This document shows, piece by piece, positions 1 to 8,695 of a stretch of 64,000 nt of DNA (its first letter is position 1; every line of letters starts with the position of its first letter). This DNA comes from Pirellulales bacterium (lineage in GTDB: Bacteria; Planctomycetota; Planctomycetia; Pirellulales; PALSA-1355): NCBI GenBank assembly GCA_022844125.1, contig JALHMI010000011.1, forward strand, positions 1 through 64,000, given 5' to 3'. A program made the translations under genes and the position numbers. The notes beneath the pieces were generated by a model. That model saw only the letters and a program-made list of their open reading frames with translations. It did no database searches and was not told where the DNA came from.

Positions 1-128
1 AGCCGTCGGAACTGTATCCCGTGTCTAACCCACTTGAAAACTGACTTCCCGGCTCGACCGAAGGCTGTGGCGCCAAAACCCTCCAGCGTGAGAGTTCTGC
101 CTCCTTCCGCGCGCCGAGCCAAAAACCA

Positions 129-300
129 GATTCACCACAGAGGGCACGGAGGGAGAAAGAGGACAGAGGATGAAAGTGCAGACAACGAAGAGAACCACAG
201 ATGGACACCGAACCTACCCACGTTTCGTGGGGAAGGTCCGTTTCCATCTGTGGTTCTGCCCTTCCTCCTCGTTGTACCTCCGTGACCTCTGTGGTGAATC
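129..300. repeat. Nested long inverted-repeat element
   Basis: Seen directly: the outer arms GATTCACCACAGAGG (129-143) and its exact complement at 286-300, the inner arms AGAACCACAGATGGA (191-205) and its exact complement at 243-257, and a central CCACG/CGTGG palindrome near 217-231. The whole element can fold into one long hairpin. It lies directly upstream of a decarboxylase gene pair. From memory, similar CACCACAGAGG...CACGGAGG strings recur between genes in planctomycetes and other environmental bacteria; I infer a non-coding, REP- or MITE-like dispersed repeat. Open frames through it look accidental. The first 128 bases of the window show nothing I can assign. Confidence 0.75.
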
Positions 301-365
301 CGATGTCTCCCGGTTGTGTTACACTGGCTCCGGAGCGTTATGCCAACTCCATCCAGGCGGCAACT

Positions 366-851
366 ATGGACTATCCCGCGGATCAGGTGGCCGAAATTGT
401 CATCGGCGCCGGCTTCACACACGTCGTGTGGCTGCCGGACTCCGCGCTCGGCCCGTGGGAGCAGGCGCTTCATCAGCCGGGCAAGCTCGAACTCGTCCGC
501 GTTTGCCGCGAGGGGGAAGCCTGGCTCATCGCCGCGGGTCTGTATCTTGGCGGCAAGCGGCCGCTGGTGATGATCCAGAACACCGGGCTGTTCGAATCCG
601 GCGACGCCCTGCGCAACGTCCTGTTCGATCTGAAATTGCCGATCCCCGCTGTCATCGGTTATCGCAGCGCGCTCATTCCCAACTCCACCGATTCGGCCCG
701 GCACTTCACCGAGCCGCTGCTCAAGGCCTGGGGCCTCGATTACGTCGTCGTCAGCCGGCCCGAGGAACTTTCGAAGATGGCGGATCATTTCACCGCCTGT
801 CAAACGGCCGGCAAGCCGGGCGTCGTGCTCATCGCCGAGGGGCGCATGTAA
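366..851 (+). CDS. ThDP-dependent decarboxylase, N-terminal (alpha) subunit, ComD-like
   Basis: A 161-residue protein resembling the pyrimidine-binding half of thiamine-diphosphate decarboxylases of the sulfopyruvate/phosphonopyruvate decarboxylase group. The ThDP-activating glutamate is probably the E of CREGEAW, followed by the family-like AAGLYLGGKRPLVMIQNTGL stretch. Its stop overlaps the start of the beta-subunit gene by one base (TAATG), so the two are translationally coupled and should assemble as one enzyme. The split and the sizes (161 and 205 residues) resemble methanogen ComD and ComE rather than the fused ~380-residue phosphonopyruvate decarboxylases. I chose ATG 366; an in-frame ATG at 303 would put the repeat arm in the coding sequence. 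The substrate (sulfopyruvate, phosphonopyruvate or another 2-oxoacid) cannot be decided from sequence alone. Confidence 0.75.
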   Translation: MDYPADQVAEIVIGAGFTHVVWLPDSALGPWEQALHQPGKLELVRVCREGEAWLIAAGLYLGGKRPLVMIQNTGLFESGDALRNVLFDLKLPIPAVIGYRSALIPNSTDSARHFTEPLLKAWGLDYVVVSRPEELSKMADHFTACQTAGKPGVVLIAEGRM

Positions 852-1468
852 TGCCCGAACAACAACCATCTCCAGCACGTCAGCAGCGGATGCCGTTCAT
901 CGCGGCGCTCCAAGTGCTGGCCGGCCTCCGCACTGACCGAGTCGTCGTCACCACGATGGGCTCGGCCCGCGAGTGGCCCAAGCTTTCGCAGCATCCGCTC
1001 GACCTGCATTACATCCCCTCGGCCATGGGGCAAGCGCCAGCGCTGGGGCTCGGCCTCGCGCTCGCTCAGCCCGAGCGCGAAGTGATCGTTCTGAACGGCG
1101 ACGGTTGCCAGCTCATGAACCTGGGCGTGCTGGTCACGATCATCGCCAGCCGCGCGAAGAACTTCACGCTGATTGTATTCGACAACGGCATTTACGAAGT
1201 CACCGGCGGCCAGCAAACCGCCGCCGCGACGACCGAGCGGGGCACGATCGACTTCGCCGGAATGGCCAGCGCCGCGGGCTTCGAAAGTGTTCGCAGCTTT
1301 AATTCCCTCAGCGACTGGCAGCGCGAGGCGGCCAGCGTGCTCAAGCTCCCCGGGCCGCGGTTTGTCGCGCTGGCGGTCGAACCGGTCGGCGCATCCTATC
1401 AACTCGAATCCCCCGGCCCGATCGCCGAGCGGCTGGCGAAGTTTCAGTCGGCGCTGTTCGTCAGCTAG
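851..1468 (+). CDS. ThDP-dependent decarboxylase, C-terminal (beta) subunit, ComE-like
   Basis: A 205-residue protein with the diphosphate/Mg-binding half of a thiamine-diphosphate enzyme: the GDG motif lies at residues 83-85 and the motif-closing asparagine at about residue 112 (VFDNG). The SAMGQAPALGLGLALA stretch is typical of the decarboxylase/acetolactate synthase C domain. It completes the active site formed with the preceding alpha subunit, with which it shares a TAATG junction. The likely reaction is non-oxidative decarboxylation of a 2-oxoacid with a charged side chain to the aldehyde. Sulfopyruvate decarboxylase (coenzyme M pathway) and phosphonopyruvate decarboxylase (phosphonate pathway) are the best alternatives. 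No other coenzyme M or phosphonate gene is visible nearby. Confidence 0.8.
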   Translation: MPEQQPSPARQQRMPFIAALQVLAGLRTDRVVVTTMGSAREWPKLSQHPLDLHYIPSAMGQAPALGLGLALAQPEREVIVLNGDGCQLMNLGVLVTIIASRAKNFTLIVFDNGIYEVTGGQQTAAATTERGTIDFAGMASAAGFESVRSFNSLSDWQREAASVLKLPGPRFVALAVEPVGASYQLESPGPIAERLAKFQSALFVS

Positions 1469-1608
1469 CACGGCTCACCCATCCAAACTCGTTTGCGGGC
1501 CCCACTCGGATTGACCAAATTCGCCGAACGTGTCAGGTTGTGCTGTGCGAAGCGGGGCATGGAGCGCCCTGGCTGAAATAGGGCATGGGCTGTCAGGAGT
1601 GCGGAGCC

Positions 1609-3681
1609 ATGAGTTACGTGCTGGTCGCGGTAAGTGTGTTTCTGGCGGCACAAGTGCCAGGCGGCGAATTTCAGCCCACGCAACGTCCGCGCCGCGGCGC
1701 CCCCGCGGCCGATCTCGGCGCGGCTCCGCGTCAGGCGCAGCCCCAGCGCAGTCAGCAACCAGCCGCTTCCACCGCTCAGCCCGGCTTTCCCGACCTTCCC
1801 GCGGCCGACCCCTACGCCGATCCTTATGAGAATCAACAGCCCGCGGCAGCGCCGGCTCGCGGACCGGCGGCACCGAGCTCGGCCGCGGCTCAACCGATGC
1901 AGCCGGTGGACGACGGACAGCACCCGCAGCGTTTGCGACCGCCGGAGTTGATCGCTGAAGCCCTTGAGAATCCCAAGCAAGGCGCCGTGGTCGGCACACC
2001 CACGACGCTGGCCCAGGCGATGGCCGGCGTGAGCGACCGCAACCAGCAGCTCGCAATTGCCAAGGCCTACTGGCGGCTGGCCACGGCCCAGGCCGAGTAT
2101 CACTGGTCGCTCCAGCAGCGCGACCTGTTGCGCGATCAAACCCGTTCGCAAACCAATCAGCCCGGCACGCTCAGCGCCCGGGCCGCAGCGCGGGCTGACG
2201 TGCGCGCCGCGCAGTTACTGGTCGATCGCGCGCAGGCGGAGCTTGCCGCGCTCATCCCACCCAACCCGCAGCGAACCGCGCCGCTCACCGTCGATCGGCC
2301 GCACGTGGGCGAATATCGCACGAACTTCGACGAGATTTTCGGCAATCGCCCCGCGCCGGGTCGGTTGCGCCTGGTGAACCGCACGCTTCCCGTCCGCCGT
2401 CAGGCGATCGACGCCCACGCCGAGGCGATCGTCGCCGCCCTGGACGCCGTGGAAGCGACGGGCGAACAGTTCCGCACGACCGGGCAGGGGATCGCCACGC
2501 TGCTCGATGCAATCGATCTGCTCAAGCAGGAACGCAAGGCGTTCATCGCCGAAGTGCGCGAGTACAACCAGGAAATCGCCGAGTATGCGTTTGCCGTGGC
2601 CCCCAGCGGCGCCGCCAACCAGACGCTCGTTTCGATGCTGATCCGCACCACTCCGCCGGTTACCGCGCAGGATCCCCGGCAGGCCACCGATCCCACGCAG
2701 CCGCAACTTCGCAAGACGTTCCGCCGCCCACTCGAAACGGGCGACGGAGCTTCGCTACGCACTTCGATCGATTCCGAGCGTGTCACCGTTCGCCGGCAGC
2801 TTGGCTTTCCCGATGCTCCTGCCGAAGAGCAGCCCGCTGCAACCGCGAACCTCGACCAGTCTTGGTACGCGACGTTTCTGGAGCTGGCCAATCAGCCGCA
2901 GCGCGTCCAGAAGCTGAGCAACCTGATGCATTGGGATCGCAACTACTCGGCCGAGGTTGGCAAGCCGATCTCGCTGGCGACCTATTTGCGCGATGTGCCC
3001 GCGCCGACCCGGCTGGCCGCGATCGAAGCCTTCTGGCAAGCTCGCGAGAAGGCAGCCTCGCTGCAGCTTCTCTACGATCAGCTCGAGCAGCTCAATTCAT
3101 TGCAGCCGCTGGCCATTCCCCGCGCCGGGCAGGAAGGACTCGCCGAAGCCGGCGTTCGCCTGCAGGCCGCGCGACGTTCAACGCGGGCCAGCATCCTCGA
3201 CGCCCAGGCGGACCTGATGACCGCCCAGGCGCGGCTCATCGAAGTGCTCGGCCGCCCGGCTGACGCCAACTGGTTGCTCCCCGCCACGCCTCCGCAAAGC
3301 GGCCGGTATGTGGTTTCGATCAAGGCCCGCCGGGGCTTTGCCCAGGGAAGCCGCTGGGCTGAGCGGATCGCGTTGGAATACGACAAGCTGCAGCATCGCG
3401 GCGACGCCCTGATGCAGGCCGACGCCCATCGGATGCAGCTACTGGCCGAAGTCAATGAGTTCGGACCGGACCGTGCCGCCGGCGAACGGATGACCATGGT
3501 CGATAAGGTCCTCTGGTCGATCCACCGCCAGAACCAGATCGGGCGGGGGTTCCTTCGCGATCTGACCGAGTACAATATGGCCATCGCCAACTACGCGATT
3601 CTTTCGCAGCCCGAAACGGTTTCGGGCGAGCAGTTGGCCGCCAAACTGGCGATTCCGCGAAGCACGATTCGCGAGTCGTAA
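1609..3681 (+). CDS. Exported TolC-like coiled-coil protein with internal duplication
   Basis: A 690-residue protein. It has a short hydrophobic signal sequence (MSYVLVAVSVFLAAQ), then about 110 residues of Pro/Ala/Gln-rich low-complexity sequence, then long Ala/Gln/Glu/Arg-rich helices that look like the periplasmic barrel of TolC-family outer-membrane factors. Two similar blocks seem present: EVREYNQEIAEYAFAV around residue 330 and DLTEYNMAIANYAILS near residue 670 occupy equivalent places, suggesting tandem duplication of a TolC-like half. ATG 1609 is preferred over ATG 1585 because it gives the signal peptide and has AGGAG nine bases upstream. No inner-membrane pump genes are adjacent, so an efflux role is inference. 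A planctomycete-specific envelope protein is the alternative. Confidence 0.6.
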   Translation: MSYVLVAVSVFLAAQVPGGEFQPTQRPRRGAPAADLGAAPRQAQPQRSQQPAASTAQPGFPDLPAADPYADPYENQQPAAAPARGPAAPSSAAAQPMQPVDDGQHPQRLRPPELIAEALENPKQGAVVGTPTTLAQAMAGVSDRNQQLAIAKAYWRLATAQAEYHWSLQQRDLLRDQTRSQTNQPGTLSARAAARADVRAAQLLVDRAQAELAALIPPNPQRTAPLTVDRPHVGEYRTNFDEIFGNRPAPGRLRLVNRTLPVRRQAIDAHAEAIVAALDAVEATGEQFRTTGQGIATLLDAIDLLKQERKAFIAEVREYNQEIAEYAFAVAPSGAANQTLVSMLIRTTPPVTAQDPRQATDPTQPQLRKTFRRPLETGDGASLRTSIDSERVTVRRQLGFPDAPAEEQPAATANLDQSWYATFLELANQPQRVQKLSNLMHWDRNYSAEVGKPISLATYLRDVPAPTRLAAIEAFWQAREKAASLQLLYDQLEQLNSLQPLAIPRAGQEGLAEAGVRLQAARRSTRASILDAQADLMTAQARLIEVLGRPADANWLLPATPPQSGRYVVSIKARRGFAQGSRWAERIALEYDKLQHRGDALMQADAHRMQLLAEVNEFGPDRAAGERMTMVDKVLWSIHRQNQIGRGFLRDLTEYNMAIANYAILSQPETVSGEQLAAKLAIPRSTIRES

Positions 3682-3688
3682 TGCGAAC

Positions 3689-4759
3689 GTGAAGATTCCC
3701 AGCAGCACCTGGCAACACGCGGCAAGCGCCGCGGCAGTTGCCGATTCTCAGCCCGCTCCGCGCGTGCAGCCGCTCAAGATTGGCCCGCTCGTGGTCGATC
3801 CACCGGTGCTGCAAGCGCCGATGGCCGGCTTTACGAACTTCGCCTATCGGCAAATCGTGCGACAGTTCGGCGGCGCGGGGCTGCAGGCCACCGAGATGGT
3901 CCATGCCAAAGGCTTCCTGTGGTTGGAGAACGAAGCCGACGAACTGCCGGAGCGATTGTGGGGCGTGGCCGAGGAGGCCCGGCCGCTGGCCGTGCAGATT
4001 TGGGACAACGATCCGGCCACGCTGGCCGAGGTCGGCGCCAAGCTTGCGCACGAGTTTCGCGTGAGCGTCGTTGACATCAACTTCGGCTGCCCCGTGAAGC
4101 AGGTGACCGAGAAAGCTCACAGCGGCAGTTACCTGCTGCGATACCCGGATCGCGTGGGGGCGATTGTCGAACGCGTGGTCGCGGCCTGTGCGCCCACGCC
4201 CGTCACTGCGAAGATTCGTCTCGGCTGCTCGCGAAGCAGTATGAACGCGATCGAGATCGCGCAAGTGGTAGAGCAGGCTGGCGGCGCAGCGCTTACCGTA
4301 CACGGCCGCACGGCGGCGGATTTCTTCAGCGGTTCGGCTGATTGGGATCGGATCAGTGAGATCAAGCCGCACCTCAAACGCATCCCGCTGATCGGCAACG
4401 GCGACCTGGCTTCGCCCGCGGCCGTGCTCAACGCCTTCGCCCGCTACGACGTCGACGGCGTGATGATCGCCCGGGCGGCACTCAACAAGCCGTGGCTGTT
4501 TGCCCAGGTGAAGGCTGCCCTGGCCGGCGAGCCGGTTCCGCCCGATCCGACGCTCGAAGATGAACGTTCGCTGCTTCTGCATCACTACAGTCTTGTCTGC
4601 GAGCGATTTGGCGAGAGCAAAGGTACCGTTCTGATGCGAAAGTACGCCTGCTGCTATGCCCAGGGGAGGGCCGGAGCCCGGGAATTCCGCACCCGGGTTT
4701 CAAAGGTCGCCAGCCCGGCGGAATTTCACCTCGTCGTGGAAGAGTCCTTCCCCCGCTGA
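3689..4759 (+). CDS. dus: tRNA-dihydrouridine synthase (DusB-type)
   Basis: A 356-residue FMN-dependent enzyme that reduces uridine to dihydrouridine in tRNA D-loops. Visible family signatures: APMAGFTNFAYR at the barrel start, the catalytic cysteine in DINFGCPVKQ (about residue 134), TAKIRLG, the FMN-binding histidine in TVHGRTAADF, and GNGDLASPAA. The coding sequence begins with GTG eight bases after the preceding stop; a second in-frame GTG at 3764 would drop 25 residues not needed for the fold. The first ATG (at MAGF) lies inside the barrel and is too late. A hairpin ending in a short T run follows the gene. Confidence 0.9.
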   Translation: MKIPSSTWQHAASAAAVADSQPAPRVQPLKIGPLVVDPPVLQAPMAGFTNFAYRQIVRQFGGAGLQATEMVHAKGFLWLENEADELPERLWGVAEEARPLAVQIWDNDPATLAEVGAKLAHEFRVSVVDINFGCPVKQVTEKAHSGSYLLRYPDRVGAIVERVVAACAPTPVTAKIRLGCSRSSMNAIEIAQVVEQAGGAALTVHGRTAADFFSGSADWDRISEIKPHLKRIPLIGNGDLASPAAVLNAFARYDVDGVMIARAALNKPWLFAQVKAALAGEPVPPDPTLEDERSLLLHHYSLVCERFGESKGTVLMRKYACCYAQGRAGAREFRTRVSKVASPAEFHLVVEESFPR

Positions 4760-4775
4760 TTCGTCGTAACTCAAG

Positions 4776-4800
4776 CCCAGAAAACGCTTTTCCTGGGTTT
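4776..4800 (+). terminator. Probable terminator after dus
   Basis: CCCAGAAAA (4776-4784) can pair with TTTTCCTGGG (about 4788-4797) with one bulged base, and TTT follows. It lies 17 bases after the dus stop and before the suf promoter, where transcription should end. The T run is short, so efficiency is uncertain. Confidence 0.5.
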
Positions 4801-4840
4801 CTGCGGGCCCTTCTCGCCTGCGTCGCAAAGCCCCATTTAT

Positions 4841-4883
4841 TTTTGACATATTCTGTTGTCAAAAGTATCGAAATCGTTATGAT
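4841..4883 (+). promoter_or_regulatory. suf operon promoter and operator, apparently leaderless
   Basis: A perfect inverted repeat TTTTGACA-N8-TGTCAAAA occupies 4841-4864. Its right arm supplies a -35-like TTGTCA (4856-4861), followed after 16 bases by TATGAT (4878-4883) as the -10. Only six bases separate the -10 from ATG 4890, so the transcript would start at or next to the start codon, and no Shine-Dalgarno site is present. A repressor bound to the palindrome would cover the -35 element, which fits autorepression by the SufR-like protein encoded immediately downstream. The palindrome is seen directly; promoter use and regulator identity are inferred. Confidence 0.65.
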
Positions 4884-4889
4884 TTCAGT

Positions 4890-5543
4890 ATGGATCACGT
4901 GGCAGAAAGCTCTGATGACGGCCTGCTCGGCTTGCTTCGCAAGTCCGGCTCGCTGAGTGTATCGGACCTGACCAGGGCCACCGGTGTGACGCCGACGGCG
5001 GTTCGCCAGCGGCTAGTCCGGCTAATGGCTGAAGGTCTGGTGAATCGCGAGGTGAACCGTACCAACCGCGGCCGACCGAGCCACCGCTATGCCCTGACGG
5101 ACAAGGGACGCCGCCAAAGCGGCTCGAATTTCGCAGATTTGGCGCTGGCCTTGTGGCACGAAGTGCGAGCCGTCGAGCATCCCGAGGTTCGCCGCGGCCT
5201 CTTGGGGCGGATCGCCAAAACCATGGCCCGGATGTACGCCTCTGAGGTTTCAGGTACGACGACGGTCGAGCGAATGGACTCCGTTACGCGGGTGTTGTCT
5301 GAGCGAAACGTGCCGTTCGAGGTGGACCGTTCGGGCGAGTTGCCAGTGCTGACGGCCGTGGGTTGTCCCTATCCGGACCTGGCCGAGCACGACCGCGGGA
5401 TTTGTGCCTTGGAACGGATGATGTTTTCGGAACTGGTGGGCGAGGGTTTGCGCCTCTCCGAATGCCGGCTGGACGGCGACGAATGTTGCCGATTCGAGCC
5501 CCGGCGAGGTGCTTCAAAAGAGGCAGCTACGGCGGTACAGTGA
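4890..5543 (+). CDS. sufR: SufR-like Fe-S-sensing transcriptional regulator
   Basis: A 217-residue regulator. The N-terminal winged helix-turn-helix (about residues 10-75, SVSDLTRATGVTPTAVRQRL then a GRPSHRYALTDKG wing) is of the DeoR/ArsR-like type found in SufR. The C-terminal half carries cysteines 159, 172, 192, 199 and 200; the X12 spacing of the first pair matches the cluster-binding cysteines of cyanobacterial SufR, but later spacings differ. By family knowledge SufR represses suf genes when it holds a [4Fe-4S] cluster. It is the first gene of the suf operon and has its own palindrome over the -35 box. The start codon follows the predicted -10 by six bases, consistent with a leaderless message. 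Confidence 0.8.
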   Translation: MDHVAESSDDGLLGLLRKSGSLSVSDLTRATGVTPTAVRQRLVRLMAEGLVNREVNRTNRGRPSHRYALTDKGRRQSGSNFADLALALWHEVRAVEHPEVRRGLLGRIAKTMARMYASEVSGTTTVERMDSVTRVLSERNVPFEVDRSGELPVLTAVGCPYPDLAEHDRGICALERMMFSELVGEGLRLSECRLDGDECCRFEPRRGASKEAATAVQ

Positions 5544-5594
5544 AGGGTTTCCTGTCGCCCCGAAGGTCCCTCCGAAAAAACGAGACACGTAACT

Positions 5595-6200
5595 ATGACC
5601 CAACCCTGGATCGAAGGCCGCTTTGAAGAGGGCCTGATTCTCACGACCGTCGAACAAGGCATCAATTGGGCTCGTCAGGCGAGCCTGTGGCCGATGACAT
5701 TCGGCCTGGCATGCTGCGCGATCGAGATGATGGCCGCCGGCGCCAGCCGCTATGACATGGACCGCTTTGGCGCCGGTGCGTTTCGCGCGAGCCCCCGCCA
5801 GGCCGACCTGATGATCGTCGCCGGCACGGTCACCTACAAAATGGCCAGCCGGGTGCGCCGCCTTTACAACCAGATGCCGAACCCCAAGTTTGTCATCGCG
5901 ATGGGCGCCTGCACAGTCGGTGGTGGCCCCTACTTCAAATACGGTTATCACGTCGTGAAGGGGGTCGACCTGGTCGTCCCCGTCGACGTGTACGTGCCGG
6001 GCTGCCCTCCGCGTCCGGAAGCCTTGCTCGAAGGCCTGATGCGGATCCAGGACAAGATCATGGGGCACAAGATCGGCAAGAAGGCGGGCATGCTCGCCGG
6101 CGACAAGATCGACGACGAACTGCCAATTCCGCATCACTCCGGCTACGTTGACGCACCGGAAGACGAGCCACTGTTCGATCACCAGAAGATTACGGGCTAA
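5595..6200 (+). CDS. nuoB: NADH-quinone oxidoreductase subunit B (NuoB), isolated
   Basis: A 201-residue subunit of respiratory complex I that carries the terminal [4Fe-4S] cluster N2 next to the quinone site. All expected ligands are present: the tandem C40-C41 ([11 protein letters not shown]), C106 (MGACTVGGG) and C137 ([14 protein letters not shown]). The ~40-residue tail after the [17 protein letters not shown] core is acidic and unusual but short. No other nuo gene occurs in this window, while complex I genes are normally in long operons. Here nuoB sits between the suf repressor and sufC, with 51 and 93 bases on either side, so it is probably cotranscribed with the Fe-S assembly genes. 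Either the nuo genes are dispersed, or this copy is a specialised paralogue. Confidence 0.9.
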   Translation: MTQPWIEGRFEEGLILTTVEQGINWARQASLWPMTFGLACCAIEMMAAGASRYDMDRFGAGAFRASPRQADLMIVAGTVTYKMASRVRRLYNQMPNPKFVIAMGACTVGGGPYFKYGYHVVKGVDLVVPVDVYVPGCPPRPEALLEGLMRIQDKIMGHKIGKKAGMLAGDKIDDELPIPHHSGYVDAPEDEPLFDHQKITG

Positions 6201-6293
6201 ACGGGCACAGGCTAACAGCACGAATGAAGGCTGCTGGATGAAGGATGGATTGTGCATCGTGCATGCAACGTCTTCGAAAACACAAAGCGAACC

Positions 6294-7118
6294 ATGTCAG
6301 AAACACTGAAGATCAAAGATCTGCACGTCTCCACGACCGATGGCAAGGAGATCTTGCGCGGAGTAAACCTCGAGATCAAACAGGGCGAAGTGCACGCCCT
6401 GATGGGTCCCAACGGTTCGGGCAAGAGCACGCTGGGTTACGCCATCATGGGGCATCCCGGCTACGAGGTCACCCAGGGCAGCATTACCCTCGATGGTAAA
6501 GACGTGCTGGCGATGGAACCGAACGAACGGGCTCGCGCGGGTATTTTCCTGGCCTTCCAGCGGCCGATGGCAATTCCCGGCGTGAAGATGGCTGACTTCC
6601 TGCGTCACGCCGCGACGAATGTTCGTCGACCGGATCGCAAAGAAGGTGAAGAGCTGATTCCGATGCGTGAGTTCCGCAAAGAGCTCAACCAGAAGATGGA
6701 ACAGCTCCGCATGGATAAGGAGTTTGCCCGCCGCTATGTGAACGACGGTTTTTCCGGCGGTGAAATGAAGCGGGCCGAAATCCTGCAACTCGCCATGCTG
6801 CGGCCGAAGTTCGCGATCCTCGACGAGACCGACTCCGGCCTCGACGTTGACGCCGTGCGACTGGCCAGCCAGAGCATCGCCGACATCGGCGGCAAGGATA
6901 TGGGCATCCTGATCATCACGCACCACGAACACCTGCTCGAGCACAACCGGCCTGACTTCACGCACGTCATCCTGGGCGGGCGAATCGTCGAAACCGGTGG
7001 TCCCGAGTTAGCGCTTGAACTGCACAAGCAGGGATACGACCGCATCCGGGCGGCGTACCCCGAAGCGGCCGCCGCAGACGCGGCCTTGAAGGAAAATGAA
7101 CCGGCGGGCGCTCACTAA
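6294..7118 (+). CDS. sufC: Fe-S cluster assembly ATPase SufC
   Basis: A 274-residue ABC-type ATPase that powers the SufBCD scaffold in the cytoplasm. Walker A is GPNGSGKST (residues 38-46), the Q-loop is LAFQRPM, the signature is [11 protein letters not shown] (about 152), Walker B is [12 protein letters not shown] (about 173-184), and the switch histidine lies in [15 protein letters not shown] is the SufC form of the Walker B/D-loop. ATG 6294 ([10 protein letters not shown]) gives the normal N terminus; an in-frame ATG at 6252 adds 14 atypical residues. sufB follows after 83 bases. The C-terminal Ala-rich tail is slightly longer than usual. Confidence 0.95.
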   Translation: MSETLKIKDLHVSTTDGKEILRGVNLEIKQGEVHALMGPNGSGKSTLGYAIMGHPGYEVTQGSITLDGKDVLAMEPNERARAGIFLAFQRPMAIPGVKMADFLRHAATNVRRPDRKEGEELIPMREFRKELNQKMEQLRMDKEFARRYVNDGFSGGEMKRAEILQLAMLRPKFAILDETDSGLDVDAVRLASQSIADIGGKDMGILIITHHEHLLEHNRPDFTHVILGGRIVETGGPELALELHKQGYDRIRAAYPEAAAADAALKENEPAGAH

Positions 7119-7201
7119 GCTTCCGACCGCGACGGGTCGCGCAGATCCGGCCGTCGACTCGAACGAACGCAAACACAACATTCCGAAAGACAAGTGCAAA
7201 T

Positions 7202-8608
7202 ATGGCAACCGACGTAGCTGCCAAGCCGAAGTTCGGCGAAATCAATAAGTACGACTTCCACACCGACTCGAAGGCCGTCTTCAAGGCCCGCAAAGGTCTC
7301 GACGCGGACATCGTCCGCCAGATCTCGGATATGAAGAGCGAGCCGGCCTGGATGCGCGATTTCCGGCTCCGCAGCCTGGAGATATTCAACGCCAAACCGA
7401 TGCCGCGTTGGGGTGGAGCGATCGATCTCGATTTCCAGGATATCTTCTACTACCTCAAGCCGGCCGACCGCCAGGGCAAGACCTGGGACGAAGTCCCCGA
7501 CGAAATCAAGAAAACCTTCGATCGGTTGGGCATTCCCGAAGCCGAGAAAAAGTTCCTCGCCGGTGTGAAGGCCCAGTTCGAGAGCGAAGTCATCTATGGT
7601 TCGCTGAAAGAAGATCTCACCAGGCAGGGCGTGATCTTCACGGACACCGATACCGCCATTCGCGAGTATCCGGATCTGGTGCGCGAGTACTTCGCCACGA
7701 TCATTCCGCCGGCCGACAATAAGTTCGCCGCACTGAACTCGGCGGTCTGGTCCGGCGGGTCGTTCATCTACGTCCCCAAGGGCGTGAAGATCGAGTTCCC
7801 GCTGCAGGCCTACTTCCGGATCAACGCCGAAAACATGGGCCAGTTCGAACGAACCTTGATCATCGTCGACGAAGGCGCCGAAGTGCACTACGTCGAAGGC
7901 TGCACCGCCCCGATGTACAGCACCGAAAGCCTGCACTCGGCCGTGGTCGAAATCATCGTCAAGAAGCACGCTCGCTGCCGCTACACGACGATTCAGAACT
8001 GGGCCAACAATATCTACAACTTGGTGACCAAGCGGGCCGTGGCTTACGAAGGCGCCCTGATGGAGTGGATCGATGGCAATCTCGGCAGCCGCCTGACGAT
8101 GAAGTATCCGGCGGTTTACATGATGGAGCCGGGTGCTCGCGGCGAAATTCTCTCAATCGCTTTCTCCTCCGCCGGACAGCACCAGGACGCCGGCGCCAAG
8201 GTCGTGCATTGTGCTCCGAACACCTCCAGCCGGATCATCAGCAAGTCGATCTCCAAAAACGGCGGTCGCTCGAGCTATCGCGGCCTGGTGAAGGTCGAAA
8301 GCGGCGCCCGCAAGTCAAAGTCGAGCGTCGTGTGCGATGCCTTGATTCTCGACTCGGCCAGCCGCAGTGACACGTATCCCTATCTGGAAATCGATGAGCA
8401 AGACGTCACGATCGGTCACGAGGCCAGCGTCTCGCGGATCGGCGAAGAGCAGTTGTTCTATCTCACCAGCCGCGGACTTTCTGAGCCCGAGGCCAGCACG
8501 ATGATCGTCAATGGCTTCATCGAGCCGCTGATCAAAGAGCTGCCGATGGAATACGCCGTCGAAATGAATCGCCTGATCGAATTGCAGATGGAAGGTTCGG
8601 TCGGTTAA
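7202..8608 (+). CDS. sufB: Fe-S cluster assembly scaffold SufB
   Basis: A 468-residue scaffold protein of the SufBCD complex on which nascent Fe-S clusters are built. The beta-helix core is recognisable from [38 protein letters not shown] and [14 protein letters not shown]. The SSVVCDALI segment provides the conserved cysteine that accepts sulfur in characterised SufB proteins. The C terminus ([17 protein letters not shown], then [13 protein letters not shown]) is standard. Length is normal for the family. It follows sufC by 83 bases and is followed by sufD. No cysteine desulfurase (SufS) or sulfur carrier (SufE/SufU) gene accompanies it, so sulfur must come from an enzyme encoded elsewhere. 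Confidence 0.96.
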   Translation: MATDVAAKPKFGEINKYDFHTDSKAVFKARKGLDADIVRQISDMKSEPAWMRDFRLRSLEIFNAKPMPRWGGAIDLDFQDIFYYLKPADRQGKTWDEVPDEIKKTFDRLGIPEAEKKFLAGVKAQFESEVIYGSLKEDLTRQGVIFTDTDTAIREYPDLVREYFATIIPPADNKFAALNSAVWSGGSFIYVPKGVKIEFPLQAYFRINAENMGQFERTLIIVDEGAEVHYVEGCTAPMYSTESLHSAVVEIIVKKHARCRYTTIQNWANNIYNLVTKRAVAYEGALMEWIDGNLGSRLTMKYPAVYMMEPGARGEILSIAFSSAGQHQDAGAKVVHCAPNTSSRIISKSISKNGGRSSYRGLVKVESGARKSKSSVVCDALILDSASRSDTYPYLEIDEQDVTIGHEASVSRIGEEQLFYLTSRGLSEPEASTMIVNGFIEPLIKELPMEYAVEMNRLIELQMEGSVG

Positions 8609-8695
8609 GCAGCCATGCGCCGCTTCAGCCCCTGACGTTCCGATGCACGCACAATGTAAGCCTGGGGAGTAGCCTCCCTGGGGAAGTTTCCCTCC

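Noticed and set aside
34-285. Small frame through the left-edge inverted repeat
   Set aside because: It reads across the repeat arms and shows no protein-like composition; the repeat is better explained as non-coding.
3452-4585. A 377-residue minus-strand frame opposite the dihydrouridine synthase
   Set aside because: The plus-strand product carries all Dus motifs; the antisense frame lacks family features.
4841-4848. TTGACA at 4843-4848 as the suf -35 box
   Set aside because: It is a perfect hexamer but lies 29 bases from the TATGAT element, too far; the right arm TTGTCA gives a 16-base spacer instead.
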